From Streptomyces sp. NBC_00285 (GTDB lineage Bacteria > Actinomycetota > Actinomycetes > Streptomycetales > Streptomycetaceae), in assembly GCF_036174265.1 (NCBI RefSeq), contig NZ_CP108055.1:3720001-3784000 (forward strand): a stretch of DNA of 64,000 nucleotides, given 5' to 3'. This document shows, piece after piece, positions 1-9,629 of this stretch (positions within the stretch are counted from its first letter, which is position 1; each line of letters opens with the position of its first letter). The notes beneath the pieces were generated by a model. The model was not told where the DNA came from. It saw nothing but the letters and a program-made list of their open reading frames with translations, and searched no databases. The translations under genes and the position numbers were made by a program.

Positions 1-2
1 CG

Positions 3-1271
3 AGCGGCCAGGACGGCGGTCATCACGGTCAGGGATCCCATGGCGAGCGCGCGGCACACGGTGACCACGACGGCCACGGTGGGCATGAGGACCATGCTTC
101 ACACGAGAACCGGAATGGTCATCACGAACACGGTGAAGGAACGCCGCATACCAGTGACCCTGGCCCCACCATGCACGAAGCGCACAATCACGAAGGTGGA
201 CACGCCTCCCACGCCCAAGGCGGACCGGCGGCCGCTGATCATACGGGGCACCACGCGCACGAGGGCCATGCTGATCAGGGGCGACATGGCGAAGGCGGCC
301 CTGATCAGCGTGGTGCCCACGAAAACCACGGTCAGTCCGAGGGCCATGGCAATCTCGACGAGCACGGCGAACACGAGGCACACGGCGGGCATGGCGGGCA
401 TGAGGCCCATGACGGGCACAGCGGCCACGACATGCACGGTGGGCATGACGGTCACGCGGGACACGACATGGGAGTCGTGGACGGACTGCCCATGGCGGAT
501 CGGGCTGATGACCGCGACGGACTGCGACTGGACCTCCTGCATGTGCCGTTGGGGCCTGTGCTCCCCGACTGGCCCTCGGGGCTGGTACTTCGACTTGCCC
601 TGCAGGGTGACGTCGTACAAGAGGCCACCGTCGAGCGGGTGACCGCTCCTCCGCCCCCTCAACCGCCCTTTTGGAGCGAACCGTTCCTGCGCGCCGCCAC
701 AGGCGAGCGCATTCCGCGGGGTGACGCGGCACGACGGTTGTGTGCCGCGCATCTGGACAGCCTGGGCAGGTTCTTCGCAGTGGCCGGCTGGGGCGACATG
801 GCGGCGCGCGCACGGTACGCACGGGATCGCGCCCTCGCGGGGGCCACAGCGGCCGAACTCTCCGCTCTCGTACGTCCGTTGACTCGTCGGGCCGAGCGGT
901 CGCGGACACTGCGCTGGCTCACCGCCGGGCTGGGAGTGCTGCCTGCCGGGCATGCGCGGCATCACGGCGTGACCGGTCCCGCGCTGGTCGCCGACGGAGA
1001 CGCGCACGACCGCATGCTCGCGTGGCTCGACGCGGTCGGACGCAGCGCGGCAGCGGTCGACGCCTTGGAAGTACTCGACGACGCGGCCCGGGCCGTCGGC
1101 CCCCGCGGACAGGTTGTGGGTGCGGTGCCTGCTTCACAGGCGCTGTTGAACGTCCTGCCCGGTCTGCTGCAGGGCGCCGAGTTCGCGTGTGCGCGGATCA
1201 TCGTCGCGAGCCTCGACCCGGATCTCGACGAGCTGAATCACGTATCTGCAGCGGGGATGGTCCATGGCTGA
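3..1271 (+). CDS. His-rich NuoD-like complex I subunit (5' end outside window)
   Basis: The frame is open from the first bases of the window, so the true start lies upstream. The visible N-terminal part, about 155 residues, is almost entirely His, Gly, Glu, Asp and Ala in HGGHE/HDGH-type repeats. A globular part of about 265 residues follows. Its start (HVPLGPVLPDWPSGLVLRL) and its end (LLQGAEFACARIIVASLDPD) resemble the N- and C-terminal parts of NuoD-type subunits, but the classical quinone-site core is not evident. The stop overlaps the nuoH start by 8 bases, so it belongs to the nuo operon. The family call is inference. The His tract may bind Ni, Zn or Cu, or may simply be low-complexity sequence. 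Confidence 0.5.
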   Translation, partial: SGQDGGHHGQGSHGERAAHGDHDGHGGHEDHASHENRNGHHEHGEGTPHTSDPGPTMHEAHNHEGGHASHAQGGPAAADHTGHHAHEGHADQGRHGEGGPDQRGAHENHGQSEGHGNLDEHGEHEAHGGHGGHEAHDGHSGHDMHGGHDGHAGHDMGVVDGLPMADRADDRDGLRLDLLHVPLGPVLPDWPSGLVLRLALQGDVVQEATVERVTAPPPPQPPFWSEPFLRAATGERIPRGDAARRLCAAHLDSLGRFFAVAGWGDMAARARYARDRALAGATAAELSALVRPLTRRAERSRTLRWLTAGLGVLPAGHARHHGVTGPALVADGDAHDRMLAWLDAVGRSAAAVDALEVLDDAARAVGPRGQVVGAVPASQALLNVLPGLLQGAEFACARIIVASLDPDLDELNHVSAAGMVHG

Positions 1272-2208
1272 GCGCGCTCCGCTGTGGACGGTCTTCGTGC
1301 TGCCCGTCCTGCTGGTCATCGTCGCCCTGGTGGCGGCCGGGTTCGACGCGGTGCTGTCCGCCGGGGCTCGGAGCGGGCGCTCCGCGTCGCTGCGAGAGGC
1401 AGCCGTCCGCGCCTCGTGGCCCGGCCGCGAGGCACTGCGGCACCTCGTCCAGCAGCCTCGGCGAACGCGGGCGTCGGATGTGCCGCTGACCCGGATCGGA
1501 ACCGCGCTCCTGCCTGTGGCCGCAATCCTGGCCGGCGTCGTTCTACCGCTGGGCTTCCGGTCGGTGAGTGATCTGCCGGAGGGCATCGTCTGGTTCAACG
1601 CGATGGAGTCGCTGGCCTGGGCGGCGGTGTGGCTGGCGGGCTGGGGACCGAACTCGGCTCTCTCGCTCATCGGCGGCTACCGGTTCCTCGCGCAGGGGCT
1701 GGCGTACGAACTGCCGCACATGCTCGCGATCACCACGGCTGCTCTGGGGGCGGAGTCGTTGCGGGTCGGTGAAGTGGTCGACGCACAGGCGGGGTTGTGG
1801 TTCGCGGTGTGGATGCCGGTGGCCTTCGGGATCTATCTGCTCAGCGCCATGGCGATGGCGTTCTGGGGGCCGTTTGACCAACCCGCCGGGCGGGACGTGG
1901 CCGGTGGCGCGGTCGCCGAACTGTCCGGCGCGGACCGCGTGCTCTTCCTCGGTGGCCGGTGGCTGCTACTGGTGGTCGCCTCGGCGTTCAGTGTCCCGCT
2001 CTTCCTGGGCGGCGGGCACGGGCCGCTGCTGCCGGGCTGGACGTGGACGGTGCTGAAGACCGCTGCTGTACTGACCGTTCTGGTCTGGGGACGGCGCAAG
2101 GTTCCGGCCTTGCGCATGGAACGTTACGTGGAGCTGGCCTGGGTCGTGCTGACTCCGCTGGCCATCGTGCAGGCGCTGGTCGTGGCCGTGGTGGTGGTCA
2201 ACCGGTGA
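1264..2208 (+). CDS. nuoH: NADH-quinone oxidoreductase subunit H (NuoH-like)
   Basis: This is a 314-residue polytopic membrane protein of the NuoH/ND1 family, the subunit that joins the membrane arm to the quinone chamber. The conserved GWGPNS motif is seen near residue 124, followed by the AYELP loop. The cytoplasmic loop that normally reads PFDLPEAE...EYSG is degenerate here (PFDQPAGRDVAGGAVAELSG), so several conserved acidic residues are missing. The protein is short for the family. It begins by ATGGCTGA overlap with the upstream subunit and is followed 50 bases later by nuoJ. The altered loop suggests a specialised or second copy of complex I rather than the housekeeping enzyme. Confidence 0.85.
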   Translation: MAERAPLWTVFVLPVLLVIVALVAAGFDAVLSAGARSGRSASLREAAVRASWPGREALRHLVQQPRRTRASDVPLTRIGTALLPVAAILAGVVLPLGFRSVSDLPEGIVWFNAMESLAWAAVWLAGWGPNSALSLIGGYRFLAQGLAYELPHMLAITTAALGAESLRVGEVVDAQAGLWFAVWMPVAFGIYLLSAMAMAFWGPFDQPAGRDVAGGAVAELSGADRVLFLGGRWLLLVVASAFSVPLFLGGGHGPLLPGWTWTVLKTAAVLTVLVWGRRKVPALRMERYVELAWVVLTPLAIVQALVVAVVVVNR

Positions 2209-2258
2209 AGTCCATGAGGTCCGTCAAGTCTTCGTCGAGAGCGAGGTGTCGTAGGTAA

Positions 2259-2819
2259 ATGGGTGTCGCGGTCTTCTGGGTGCTGGCCGTTCTGGCGGTC
2301 GTCAGCGGCACGATGGTGTTCCGCTTCGACTCCATGGCCCGCGCGACGTTCTCCCTGCTGACCTCGCTGCTGTCCGTGGGCGGCCTGGTGGTCCTGCTGG
2401 GGCTCGACTACCTGGGCGTCGTCATCGTGCTGATGATGACGATCGAGATGGCCATCATGGCCGTCTTCATGGTGATGTACATGATGAACCCGGCCGGGCT
2501 CATGCCCATGACGATGATGCACAACAAGAAGGGTGCGGCCGTCGTCTGCGCCCTGGTGTTCGCTCTGCTCGCCACTGGGATCCTGCTCGCGCCCTGGCCC
2601 GCACGCCGGGGCAAGGCTCCCACCGATCCGACCATGGATCTCGGCATGTCGCTCATGGGACCGCAGATGCTCACCATGATGACCCTGGGCATGGCACTCT
2701 TCGCCACTATCGTCGCCACCGTGGTTCTGGCCACTCGACGGGGGCGCTACGACCGGCTCGGCGACGATCTGCGGGCCCGACACGCGGACGATCCCGTACG
2801 AGGCGGTATCGGCCGGTGA
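2259..2819 (+). CDS. nuoJ: NADH-quinone oxidoreductase subunit J
   Basis: A 186-residue protein with about five hydrophobic segments, matching NuoJ/ND6 of the proton-pumping membrane arm. The conserved glycine-rich third helix is seen as LDYLGVVIVLMMTIEMAIMA, with an unusual run of methionines continuing after it (MAVFMVMYMM). No NuoI gene lies before it, unlike standard nuo operons. The GTGA at its stop is also the start region of nuoK, indicating translational coupling. Confidence 0.9.
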   Translation: MGVAVFWVLAVLAVVSGTMVFRFDSMARATFSLLTSLLSVGGLVVLLGLDYLGVVIVLMMTIEMAIMAVFMVMYMMNPAGLMPMTMMHNKKGAAVVCALVFALLATGILLAPWPARRGKAPTDPTMDLGMSLMGPQMLTMMTLGMALFATIVATVVLATRRGRYDRLGDDLRARHADDPVRGGIGR

Positions 2820-3121
2820 ACCTGGAACTGTTCCTGCTGCTTGCCGCGGTGCTCTTCTGTGTCGGGCTCTTCGGAGCCCTTACCCAGCAGTCGATCGTGA
2901 TGCTGATGATGGGTCTCGAACTGATGCTGGGCGGGGTGATCCTGGCCGCCGGGGCCGCCTGGCACTACATCACCCCGGCGGTCTCCGACGGTCAGGTGCT
3001 GATCGTCGTGGTGGTCACGGCGATGGCCCTGGAGATGGCGATCGGGTTCGCCGTCGTCACCGCTCTGTTCCGGTCGCGGGAGATCGACATGACCGACATG
3101 GCGGCGGAGTTGAAGGAATGA
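2816..3121 (+). CDS. nuoK: NADH-quinone oxidoreductase subunit K
   Basis: A 101-residue protein with three predicted membrane helices, the usual size for NuoK/ND4L. The second helix carries the family Glu (MMGLELMLGG) and the third carries a second Glu (AMALEMAIGFA), both known to matter for proton translocation. It starts at a GTG overlapping the nuoJ stop by 4 bases and ends in an ATGA overlap with nuoL. Confidence 0.93.
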   Translation: MNLELFLLLAAVLFCVGLFGALTQQSIVMLMMGLELMLGGVILAAGAAWHYITPAVSDGQVLIVVVVTAMALEMAIGFAVVTALFRSREIDMTDMAAELKE

Positions 3122-4965
3122 GCGCCCTGCTGTGGGCCCTCGTCGCCGTACCACTTGGTGGTGGTGTCCTGCTGCTGGTAGCGGGGCGGAGAGCTGACCG
3201 CGTGGCACCCGGCTGGGCGCTGACCGTCGCGGCCGCCGCCATGGGACTCGCCATCGCGGCGGCCTTTCGGCACCCGGTCGCGCAGGCGCCGCTCCTGGAC
3301 GGGCTGCCCGTGCGGCTCGCCGTGGACGGACTCTCCGGGCTGCTGGCCGTGACGGTCACCGTGGTCACCCTCGCCGTACTCCTTTTCAGCGCCGCGGAGT
3401 TCGGCCCGGACGAGGCACGGGCCCGCTTCTTCGGGCTGATGCTGCTCTTTGCCGGAAGCATGCTCGTCACCGTCACAGCCGCGACTCTTCCGGTGCTGCT
3501 GATGGGCTGGGAGGTCATGGGCGCCACCTCGTGGGCGCTGATCGGCTACTGGTGGCGGGATCCTGAGCGCACGAGCGCGGCAGACACCGCGTTTCTCACT
3601 ACCCGTACCGCCGACCTCGGCCTCTACCTGGCAGCGGGCGCCGCCCTCGCGAGCGGTCGGGACGCGACGCTCTCGCTCGACGGGCTGGCCCGCGCCGACG
3701 ACCCCTGGCTCTCCCTCGTCACCGCGGGCATCATCGCCGCCGCCTTCGGCAAGTCCGCCCAACTTCCGTTCAGCTTCTGGCTGTCGAAGGCCATGCAAGG
3801 CCCAAGCCCCGTTTCTGCGCTGCTGCACTCCGCGACGATGGTCGTCGCCGGGGCGTATCTGCTGTTGCGGACCGGGCCGCTGCTGGACGCCTCCGGCTGG
3901 GGTGACGAGGTGGTCGCGTGGACCGGCGCCGCCACCGCACTCTGCCTCGGACTGGTCGCGGTGGCGCAGACCGACCTCAAGCAGCTGCTCGCCGCGTCGA
4001 GTTGCGCGCAGATCGGCTTCATGGTGCTGGCTGCCGGAGCCGGGGCGACGACCGGCGGCACACTCCAACTCATCGCCCACGCGGCGGCGAAGAGTCTGCT
4101 GTTCCTGGCTGCCGGGGCGTGGTTGACCGCGCTGGGCACCCAACAGCTTCCCGAGCTGCTCGGCGCCGCGCGCCACAACCGGACGGCCGGCGTGGCCTTC
4201 ACCGTGGGCGCGTTCTCCTTGGCCGGGCTTCCACCGCTGTCACTGTGGGCCGCCAAGGACGTCCTGCTGGCGGGAGCCCTGGAGGCCAGCCCCTGGTTGT
4301 ACGCCACCGGGCTGGCCGCCGCCCTGCTCTCGGCGGTCTACAGTGCCAAGGCTCTGTGGTTCGTGTGGCGGCCGGCGGTTCCGCGGCCCGATGCGCGCCG
4401 CATCCCGGACGGTGCCGTGTGGCCCCTTGCCCTGCTGGCCCTGGCCTGCGTCGCGCTGACGCCGGTGGCCTTCCCTCCGCTGCGTGACAGTGCCGGGCGC
4501 GTGCTGGCGTCCCCAGGTCAACCGTCCCCGCACCCCTGGGAGTTCCTGCTCTCCGGGGCTGTTGCTCTGCTGGCCGCCGCGGTCACCTGGGCCTGGAACA
4601 CGCACCCGCTGCCCCTGCCCGCACGAGCGAAGTCGGGCTTCGCGGACTGGCTGCTCCTGGAGCGTGCCGCGCACGTCCTCCTGGTCGCACCGGTGCTGCG
4701 GCTCGCACGCGCCGCCGCGGCCTTCGACGACCGGATCCTGGACCGCGCAGTCGACGGTTCGGCCGTGGCCACCGTACGGTTCGCCCGCTGGACGGACAGT
4801 GTCGTGGAGGGTGCCGTAGACGGAACGGTGACCGCGGTCGCCGCCGGTACCCGCGCGCTCGGCCGCCTGGCGCGCCGCCCGCAGACCGGACAGCTGCACC
4901 AGTACCTCGCCCAGGCCGTCGCCGCCTTCACCGTCCTCGCCGTCGTGCTCGTCCTCGTGAGGTGA
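3118..4965 (+). CDS. nuoL: NADH-quinone oxidoreductase subunit L
   Basis: A 615-residue antiporter-like subunit of the complex I membrane arm. Conserved features include the TM5 glutamate in LLMGWEVMGATSW (near residue 135), the TM7 lysine in AFGKSAQLPFSFWL and the segment LHSATMVVAGAYLL. The C-terminal part has the long lateral helix region expected for NuoL. It is ATGA-coupled to nuoK and GTGA-coupled to nuoM. Confidence 0.93.
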   Translation: MSALLWALVAVPLGGGVLLLVAGRRADRVAPGWALTVAAAAMGLAIAAAFRHPVAQAPLLDGLPVRLAVDGLSGLLAVTVTVVTLAVLLFSAAEFGPDEARARFFGLMLLFAGSMLVTVTAATLPVLLMGWEVMGATSWALIGYWWRDPERTSAADTAFLTTRTADLGLYLAAGAALASGRDATLSLDGLARADDPWLSLVTAGIIAAAFGKSAQLPFSFWLSKAMQGPSPVSALLHSATMVVAGAYLLLRTGPLLDASGWGDEVVAWTGAATALCLGLVAVAQTDLKQLLAASSCAQIGFMVLAAGAGATTGGTLQLIAHAAAKSLLFLAAGAWLTALGTQQLPELLGAARHNRTAGVAFTVGAFSLAGLPPLSLWAAKDVLLAGALEASPWLYATGLAAALLSAVYSAKALWFVWRPAVPRPDARRIPDGAVWPLALLALACVALTPVAFPPLRDSAGRVLASPGQPSPHPWEFLLSGAVALLAAAVTWAWNTHPLPLPARAKSGFADWLLLERAAHVLLVAPVLRLARAAAAFDDRILDRAVDGSAVATVRFARWTDSVVEGAVDGTVTAVAAGTRALGRLARRPQTGQLHQYLAQAVAAFTVLAVVLVLVR

Positions 4966-6476
4966 CCTACTTGCTGACCGCCCTCGTCTTCGTGCCAACG
5001 GCCGTCGCGCTGCTGCTGTTCGCCCTGCCGCGCGGTACGGCTCCGCGCGTCTTCCGCGCCTTGTGGCTCCTGACGTCGGCGCTCGAACTCGCGCTGGTCA
5101 TCGGCGTGTGGGCCGGTTACGACGCCGCCGGTGGAATGCAGTACGAGCAGCGCGCCCGCTGGATCCCGAGTGCCGGCGTCGGCTACCACGTCGGCGTCGA
5201 CGGACTCTCCCTGCCGCTGCTCGCTCTGACCTGTCTGCTGTTCCTGGCGTGCGCGCTGTACTCGTTGCGGGAGAACCGTCGTATCCGCGAGTTCGCCGCG
5301 TTGTTCCTCTTCCTCCAGACGACCTGCCTGGGGCTGTTCGCGGCCCTCGACCTGATCCTCTTCTTCGTCTTCTTCGACCTGTCCATCGTGGCGATGTACT
5401 TCATCATCGCCGGCTGGGGGCACCGGCAGGCCGCCCGAGCAGCCCTCAAGTTCTTCCTCTACACGTTCATCGGCTCGCTCGCCCTCCTCCTCGGCTTCAT
5501 CGGCCTCTACCTCGCCGCCTCGCCGCACACCTTCGACATGGTCGAGCTGACCCGGCAGAACCCCCTCGCCGGCCGCTCCGTGTACGGCGGCCTCGTACTG
5601 CTGGCCATCGTCGTGGGCCTGGCGGTGAAGACCCCGACGGTGCCCTTCCACACCTGGCTGCCGCTCGCCCACGTCGAGGCACCCGCCGCCGGATCAGCGA
5701 TCCTCGCCGGGGTCCTGTTGAAGATGGGCACGTACGGTTTCATCCGCATCGCCATGCCGATGCTCCCCGAGGCCTGGCGCCGTTACGCCCTCGTGCTCGT
5801 GGTCATCGGGGTCCTCTCGGTCCTCCACGGCGCCCTCGTAGCCCTCGCACAGAGCGACTTCAAACGGATGGTCGCCTACACCTCCGTGAACCACATGGGC
5901 TACATCGTCCTCGCGGTCGGCGCCGCTGCCACGACAGCCGACAGCTCCGCGCAGGCCCGATCCCTGGCCGTCACCGGAGCGGTGACGCAGATGGTCAGCC
6001 ACGGACTGCTCACTGGCGCGCTGTTCCTCCTCGCCGGAGTGCTGTACGAGCGCGGGCGGACGTACGACATGGACTCCTACTCGGGAGTCGCCGCCGTGGC
6101 ACCGGCATTCGCCGCGATGACCGGCATCGCGGCCTTCGCCTCACTCGGCCTGCCCGGCTTCTCGGGCTTCATCGCCGAGTTCCAGATCTTCACCGGGAGT
6201 CTCGGGCCACGCCCGCTGGCCACCGCCCTCTCCGTGCTCGGCATCCTGCTCACCGCCGGGCTGTTTCTGCGCGCGCTGCGGCAGGTGTTCACGGGACCGC
6301 TACGCCTGCCCGACGCACCGGGCACGCCCCGCGCCTTTCCCGACATCCGCGCGCACGAAGGCCTCGCCGTCATCCCGCTCCTCGCCCTGGCCGTCGTCCT
6401 CGGTGTGGCACCCCGCTTCCTGCTCGACGTCATCGAGCCAGCCTCACGCTCCGTCCTGGAGCTGCTCGCCCGATGA
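4962..6476 (+). CDS. nuoM: NADH-quinone oxidoreductase subunit M
   Basis: A 504-residue antiporter-like membrane subunit of complex I. Typical NuoM segments are visible: DLSIVAMYFIIAGWG near residue 140, AVKTPTVPFHTWLPLAHVEA near residue 222 and SVNHMGYIVLA near residue 308. The GTG start overlaps the nuoL stop, and the stop overlaps the nuoN start (ATGA). It works with NuoL and NuoN in proton translocation. Confidence 0.95.
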   Translation: MTYLLTALVFVPTAVALLLFALPRGTAPRVFRALWLLTSALELALVIGVWAGYDAAGGMQYEQRARWIPSAGVGYHVGVDGLSLPLLALTCLLFLACALYSLRENRRIREFAALFLFLQTTCLGLFAALDLILFFVFFDLSIVAMYFIIAGWGHRQAARAALKFFLYTFIGSLALLLGFIGLYLAASPHTFDMVELTRQNPLAGRSVYGGLVLLAIVVGLAVKTPTVPFHTWLPLAHVEAPAAGSAILAGVLLKMGTYGFIRIAMPMLPEAWRRYALVLVVIGVLSVLHGALVALAQSDFKRMVAYTSVNHMGYIVLAVGAAATTADSSAQARSLAVTGAVTQMVSHGLLTGALFLLAGVLYERGRTYDMDSYSGVAAVAPAFAAMTGIAAFASLGLPGFSGFIAEFQIFTGSLGPRPLATALSVLGILLTAGLFLRALRQVFTGPLRLPDAPGTPRAFPDIRAHEGLAVIPLLALAVVLGVAPRFLLDVIEPASRSVLELLAR

Positions 6477-7891
6477 CCGAGATGAACGAGAACCCTCTCG
6501 ACCTCCTCCCTGAAGTGCTCCTGGCGGCCTCCGCCGTGCTCGGCCTCCTGCTCGGCTCCTGGCTGCCACGCGCTCGGCAGTGGATCGTGGGTCTGCTGGC
6601 CGCCGTCGCCTGTGCGGCCGGGATCGCCGCCGCAGCAGTGGCCGCTACCCGCCCCGCCACGACCGCCTTCGGCGAGGCCTTCGCCATCGACCCGGTGACG
6701 AACGCGTCCCGGATCGTCATCCTCGGCAGCACACTTCTCGTCCTCGGCGTCTCCTTCCACTCCCTGCGTGGAGACGCACGGGAGAGCGAGTTCTACGTTC
6801 TGGCGCAACTGGCCGCCCTCGGCGCACTGATGATGGCCGGCACACAGGACCTGCTGCTGCTCGCCGCCGCGTATCTCCTGGCGAGCATCCCCGCCTACGC
6901 GCTCGCCGGATTCCGCAAGGACGGGCCGGGCACCGAAGCCGCCCTCAAGTACTACGTGATCGGCGCCCTGTTGGGCGTCCTGCTGCTGGCCGGCATCACC
7001 ATCCTGTACGCGACCGGGCGCGGCACCGGCTACCCGATGCTCGGGGAGGCGTTCCGCGACGCGCCCAAGGCGCTCGTCGCCACGGGGGCGGTCGGGCTGT
7101 TGGCCGGCGTGTTGTTCAAGGCCGGCGGAGTACCGGCGCACTTCTGGGTGCCCGACGCCGTGCAGGGCAGCAGCCCCCCGGTCGCGGCGCTGCTCACCAC
7201 CCTCCCGAAGATCGGAGCACTCGCCGCTCTCTTCCGGCTCGGCGACGCCGTATTCGCCAACAGCTCTCTGCCGTGGGCGGCCCTCGTCTCGGTACTCGCC
7301 GCCGCGTCCATGACGCTTGGCAATCTCGGCGCCTTCTTCCAGCAGGACGTGAAACGGCTGCTCGCCTACTCGACCATCAGCCAGGTCGGCTACCTGCTGC
7401 TGCCGGTGGCCGTCGCGGGCCGCTCGGGCCTCGCTCAGCAGGCTCTGTTGTACTACCTCGCCGCATACGCGGTGACGAACCTCGGCGCCTTCGCCGTGGT
7501 CTGCGCCCTCCCCCATGCGCACACATTGAACGACTACCGTGGGCTCGCCAAGGAGCGTCCGCTGCTGGCCGCGAGCCTTGTCATCTGTTTGTTGGGCCTC
7601 CTCGGGACGCCACCCACCTCGGTCTTCCTCGGCAAACTCGAGGCGTTCAGCGCCGCGTTCGACGGCGGCTACGCCTGGCTCGCCGTCCTGGCCGCCGTCA
7701 ACACGGTCGCGTCCCTCTTCTACTACCTGCGTTGGATCGTGCCCGCGGCCTCCCGAGGCGGCTCCTTCGTCCCCGCCGACGGCGACCGTACGGCGCGCAT
7801 CGTCGCGTACACGTCCGCTGCCGTTTCCCTGGGTCTCGGCTTCGCCGGAGGACCCGTGCTCGACGTACTGGCCGGCTCCATTACGCATTGA
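6473..7891 (+). CDS. nuoN: NADH-quinone oxidoreductase subunit N
   Basis: The ATG overlapping the nuoM stop gives a 472-residue protein. It has NuoN-type motifs: FKAGGVPAHFWVPDAVQGSS near residue 217 (TM7 lysine region) and AYSTISQVGYLLLP near residue 300. It is the last visible gene of the operon. The following 400 bases hold no gene, so transcription probably ends there, although no strong terminator hairpin was seen. Confidence 0.93.
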   Translation: MTEMNENPLDLLPEVLLAASAVLGLLLGSWLPRARQWIVGLLAAVACAAGIAAAAVAATRPATTAFGEAFAIDPVTNASRIVILGSTLLVLGVSFHSLRGDARESEFYVLAQLAALGALMMAGTQDLLLLAAAYLLASIPAYALAGFRKDGPGTEAALKYYVIGALLGVLLLAGITILYATGRGTGYPMLGEAFRDAPKALVATGAVGLLAGVLFKAGGVPAHFWVPDAVQGSSPPVAALLTTLPKIGALAALFRLGDAVFANSSLPWAALVSVLAAASMTLGNLGAFFQQDVKRLLAYSTISQVGYLLLPVAVAGRSGLAQQALLYYLAAYAVTNLGAFAVVCALPHAHTLNDYRGLAKERPLLAASLVICLLGLLGTPPTSVFLGKLEAFSAAFDGGYAWLAVLAAVNTVASLFYYLRWIVPAASRGGSFVPADGDRTARIVAYTSAAVSLGLGFAGGPVLDVLAGSITH

Positions 7892-8079
7892 GGCACGGAC
7901 ACCTTGGCGGGAAGGCCGCGCACTCCGGGCAGCCGCCAGGGTGCGCCCCCGCCCGACCGCACGACACAACTCCCCTACGTGAGCGGGCTCTTGCCTGCGC
8001 GCGGCGCGTTCCTTCTTCGCAGTGAAGTCGGCCTCGGCATGCGGACCGCGACAGTCGACGGATTCCGCGAGCCGTGCAC

Positions 8080-8109
8080 ATGACAAATCAACGACTGATC
8101 CCCTAATCT
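8080..8109 (+). promoter_or_regulatory. Candidate sigma-70-type promoter upstream of the secreted metalloprotease-like gene
   Basis: ATGACA (8080-8085) and TAATCT (8104-8109) are separated by 18 bases, in a locally AT-richer stretch of the otherwise featureless gap from 7892 to 8297. Transcription from here would give a leader of about 180 bases. Inference from sequence only. Confidence 0.4.
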
Positions 8110-8297
8110 ACTTAGCGGTTGTTACCTCTGGCCGACTGGAGCCCCACTGGCATGCCCGTGTCGCATGCCGTCCGGTCGAACGATCAGTCACCAACGCAAC
8201 ACCTGCACGGTAGTTCGCGATCCTGGCTGCGCCGACGACGAAGGGGCTCATCCGGGGTCGCATGTGGCTTTCACCCCAACCACTGAGGAGACCCCTC

Positions 8298-9059
8298 GTG
8301 CGCATGAAGCTGCTCGCCGCCGTCACCGCCGCGGTCGCCGCCACGCTGACGTTCAGTACCTCCGCCCAGGCCAACCACTCCTGGGGCGGCTACCACTGGG
8401 CTCGTACCTCCAACCCCTTCACCCTCAAGCTCGGCAACAACCTCAGCTCGACCTGGACGAGCTACCTGAGCACCGCCTCGTCCGACTGGTCCTCGTCCTC
8501 GGTGCTCGACACCACCATCGTGACCGGACAGTCCAACAGCAGCTGCCGGGCCACCACCGGCCGCGTCGAGGTGTGCAACAGAACGTACGGCAGCAACGGT
8601 TGGCTGGGCCTCGCCTCGATAACACTGAGCAGCGGCACCCACATCAACTCGGGCACCGTCCAGCTCAACGACACCTACTTCAACACCTCGACGTACAACA
8701 CGCCGTCCTGGAGAACCATGGTGACGTGCCAGGAGGTCGGGCACACCTTCGGCCTGGACCACCAGGACACCACCCAGACCAACACCAACCTGGGCACCTG
8801 CATGGACTACACCAACAACCCCGACGGGCCACCCAGCAACCTCCACCCCAACACGCACGACTACAACGAACTCGCCTCCATCTACGCACACACCGACTCG
8901 ACCAGCACGGTCGGCCTGTCCGCCGCAGCCGCGCCGGCCGTCGGCAACGACAAGGCGAGCTGGGGCAAGCGCGTCGCGCACTCCTCCGGCGGTGACACCT
9001 ACGTCCGCGACTTCGGCAACGGCAAGTCGGTGGTCACCTTCGTGATCTGGGCGAGCTGA
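8298..9059 (+). CDS. Secreted matrixin/zincin-like metalloprotease with altered zinc motif
   Basis: The GTG at 8298 is preceded by GAGGAG seven bases away, giving 253 residues with a clear signal peptide (hydrophobic core, then AQA). An upstream ATG at 8262 lacks such a site. Near residue 145 the sequence reads CQEVGHTFGLDHQD, which matches the metzincin pattern HExxHxxGxxH except that Gln replaces the first His. A later CMDY could be the Met-turn. Whether zinc binds is uncertain: the protein may use other ligands or be inactive. The C-terminal 60 residues form a Ser/Ala linker and a small domain. No neighbour indicates a substrate. Confidence 0.7.
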   Translation: MRMKLLAAVTAAVAATLTFSTSAQANHSWGGYHWARTSNPFTLKLGNNLSSTWTSYLSTASSDWSSSSVLDTTIVTGQSNSSCRATTGRVEVCNRTYGSNGWLGLASITLSSGTHINSGTVQLNDTYFNTSTYNTPSWRTMVTCQEVGHTFGLDHQDTTQTNTNLGTCMDYTNNPDGPPSNLHPNTHDYNELASIYAHTDSTSTVGLSAAAAPAVGNDKASWGKRVAHSSGGDTYVRDFGNGKSVVTFVIWAS

Positions 9060-9187
9060 CAGCCCCTGGCCAGGCAGGGCGGCCGGAGACCTCCGGCCGC
9101 CCTCGCCGGCAACTGCAACCACGGCGGCGCTGAAGGCGCTGTCGAAGCCGCCGGTTCCGGTCGCCGAACCCGCGCCACCGGCATACG

Positions 9188-9520
9188 GAACAACCCGGCG
9201 GCCTGGCCACACGCAACCTCGTCACCCGCGAACTACACCGTTTCCCCGAGTTCGGCATGGGTTGGCAGGAGCAGGCCCCCGGACGCCACCACCCCGCCAT
9301 GGCTGGCGCACTCCAGCAACTCGTGGGCAAGGGCCGACTCGCCATTCCGGATCTGGAAGTGGCGATCATCCAGCTCTGCTCACTGGCGCTGTATCCGCAC
9401 CTGGCCTTCAGCGCATAGGGCACCGAACGCGATGCCGACCCGCGCGACCGGCTGATCGCACAGGGAGCGGTCACGTTCCTGAGGCACTACACGCCAACCG
9501 ATGCGGACGGCATCTCCTGA
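9188..9520 (+). pseudogene. Remnant of a TetR-family regulator (C-terminal domain only)
   Basis: One frame reads RNLVTRELHRFPEFGMGWQ and continues through a region like the AefR-type TetR C-terminal domain. An in-frame TAG lies at 9416-9418, and the same frame goes on to LIAQGAVTFLRHYT and a stop at 9518. No helix-turn-helix domain is present upstream. The gene is therefore truncated at the 5' side and interrupted. Confidence 0.5.
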
Positions 9521-9629
9521 CGCAGTCGGGGAGTGAGCTTACCGACCAGGGTCTGTACGCTCACCGGCGTAATTGATCTTCACGGGAAATGACGGCACAG
9601 CAATGCGATCGGGAGGCTGAAGACGTTCC

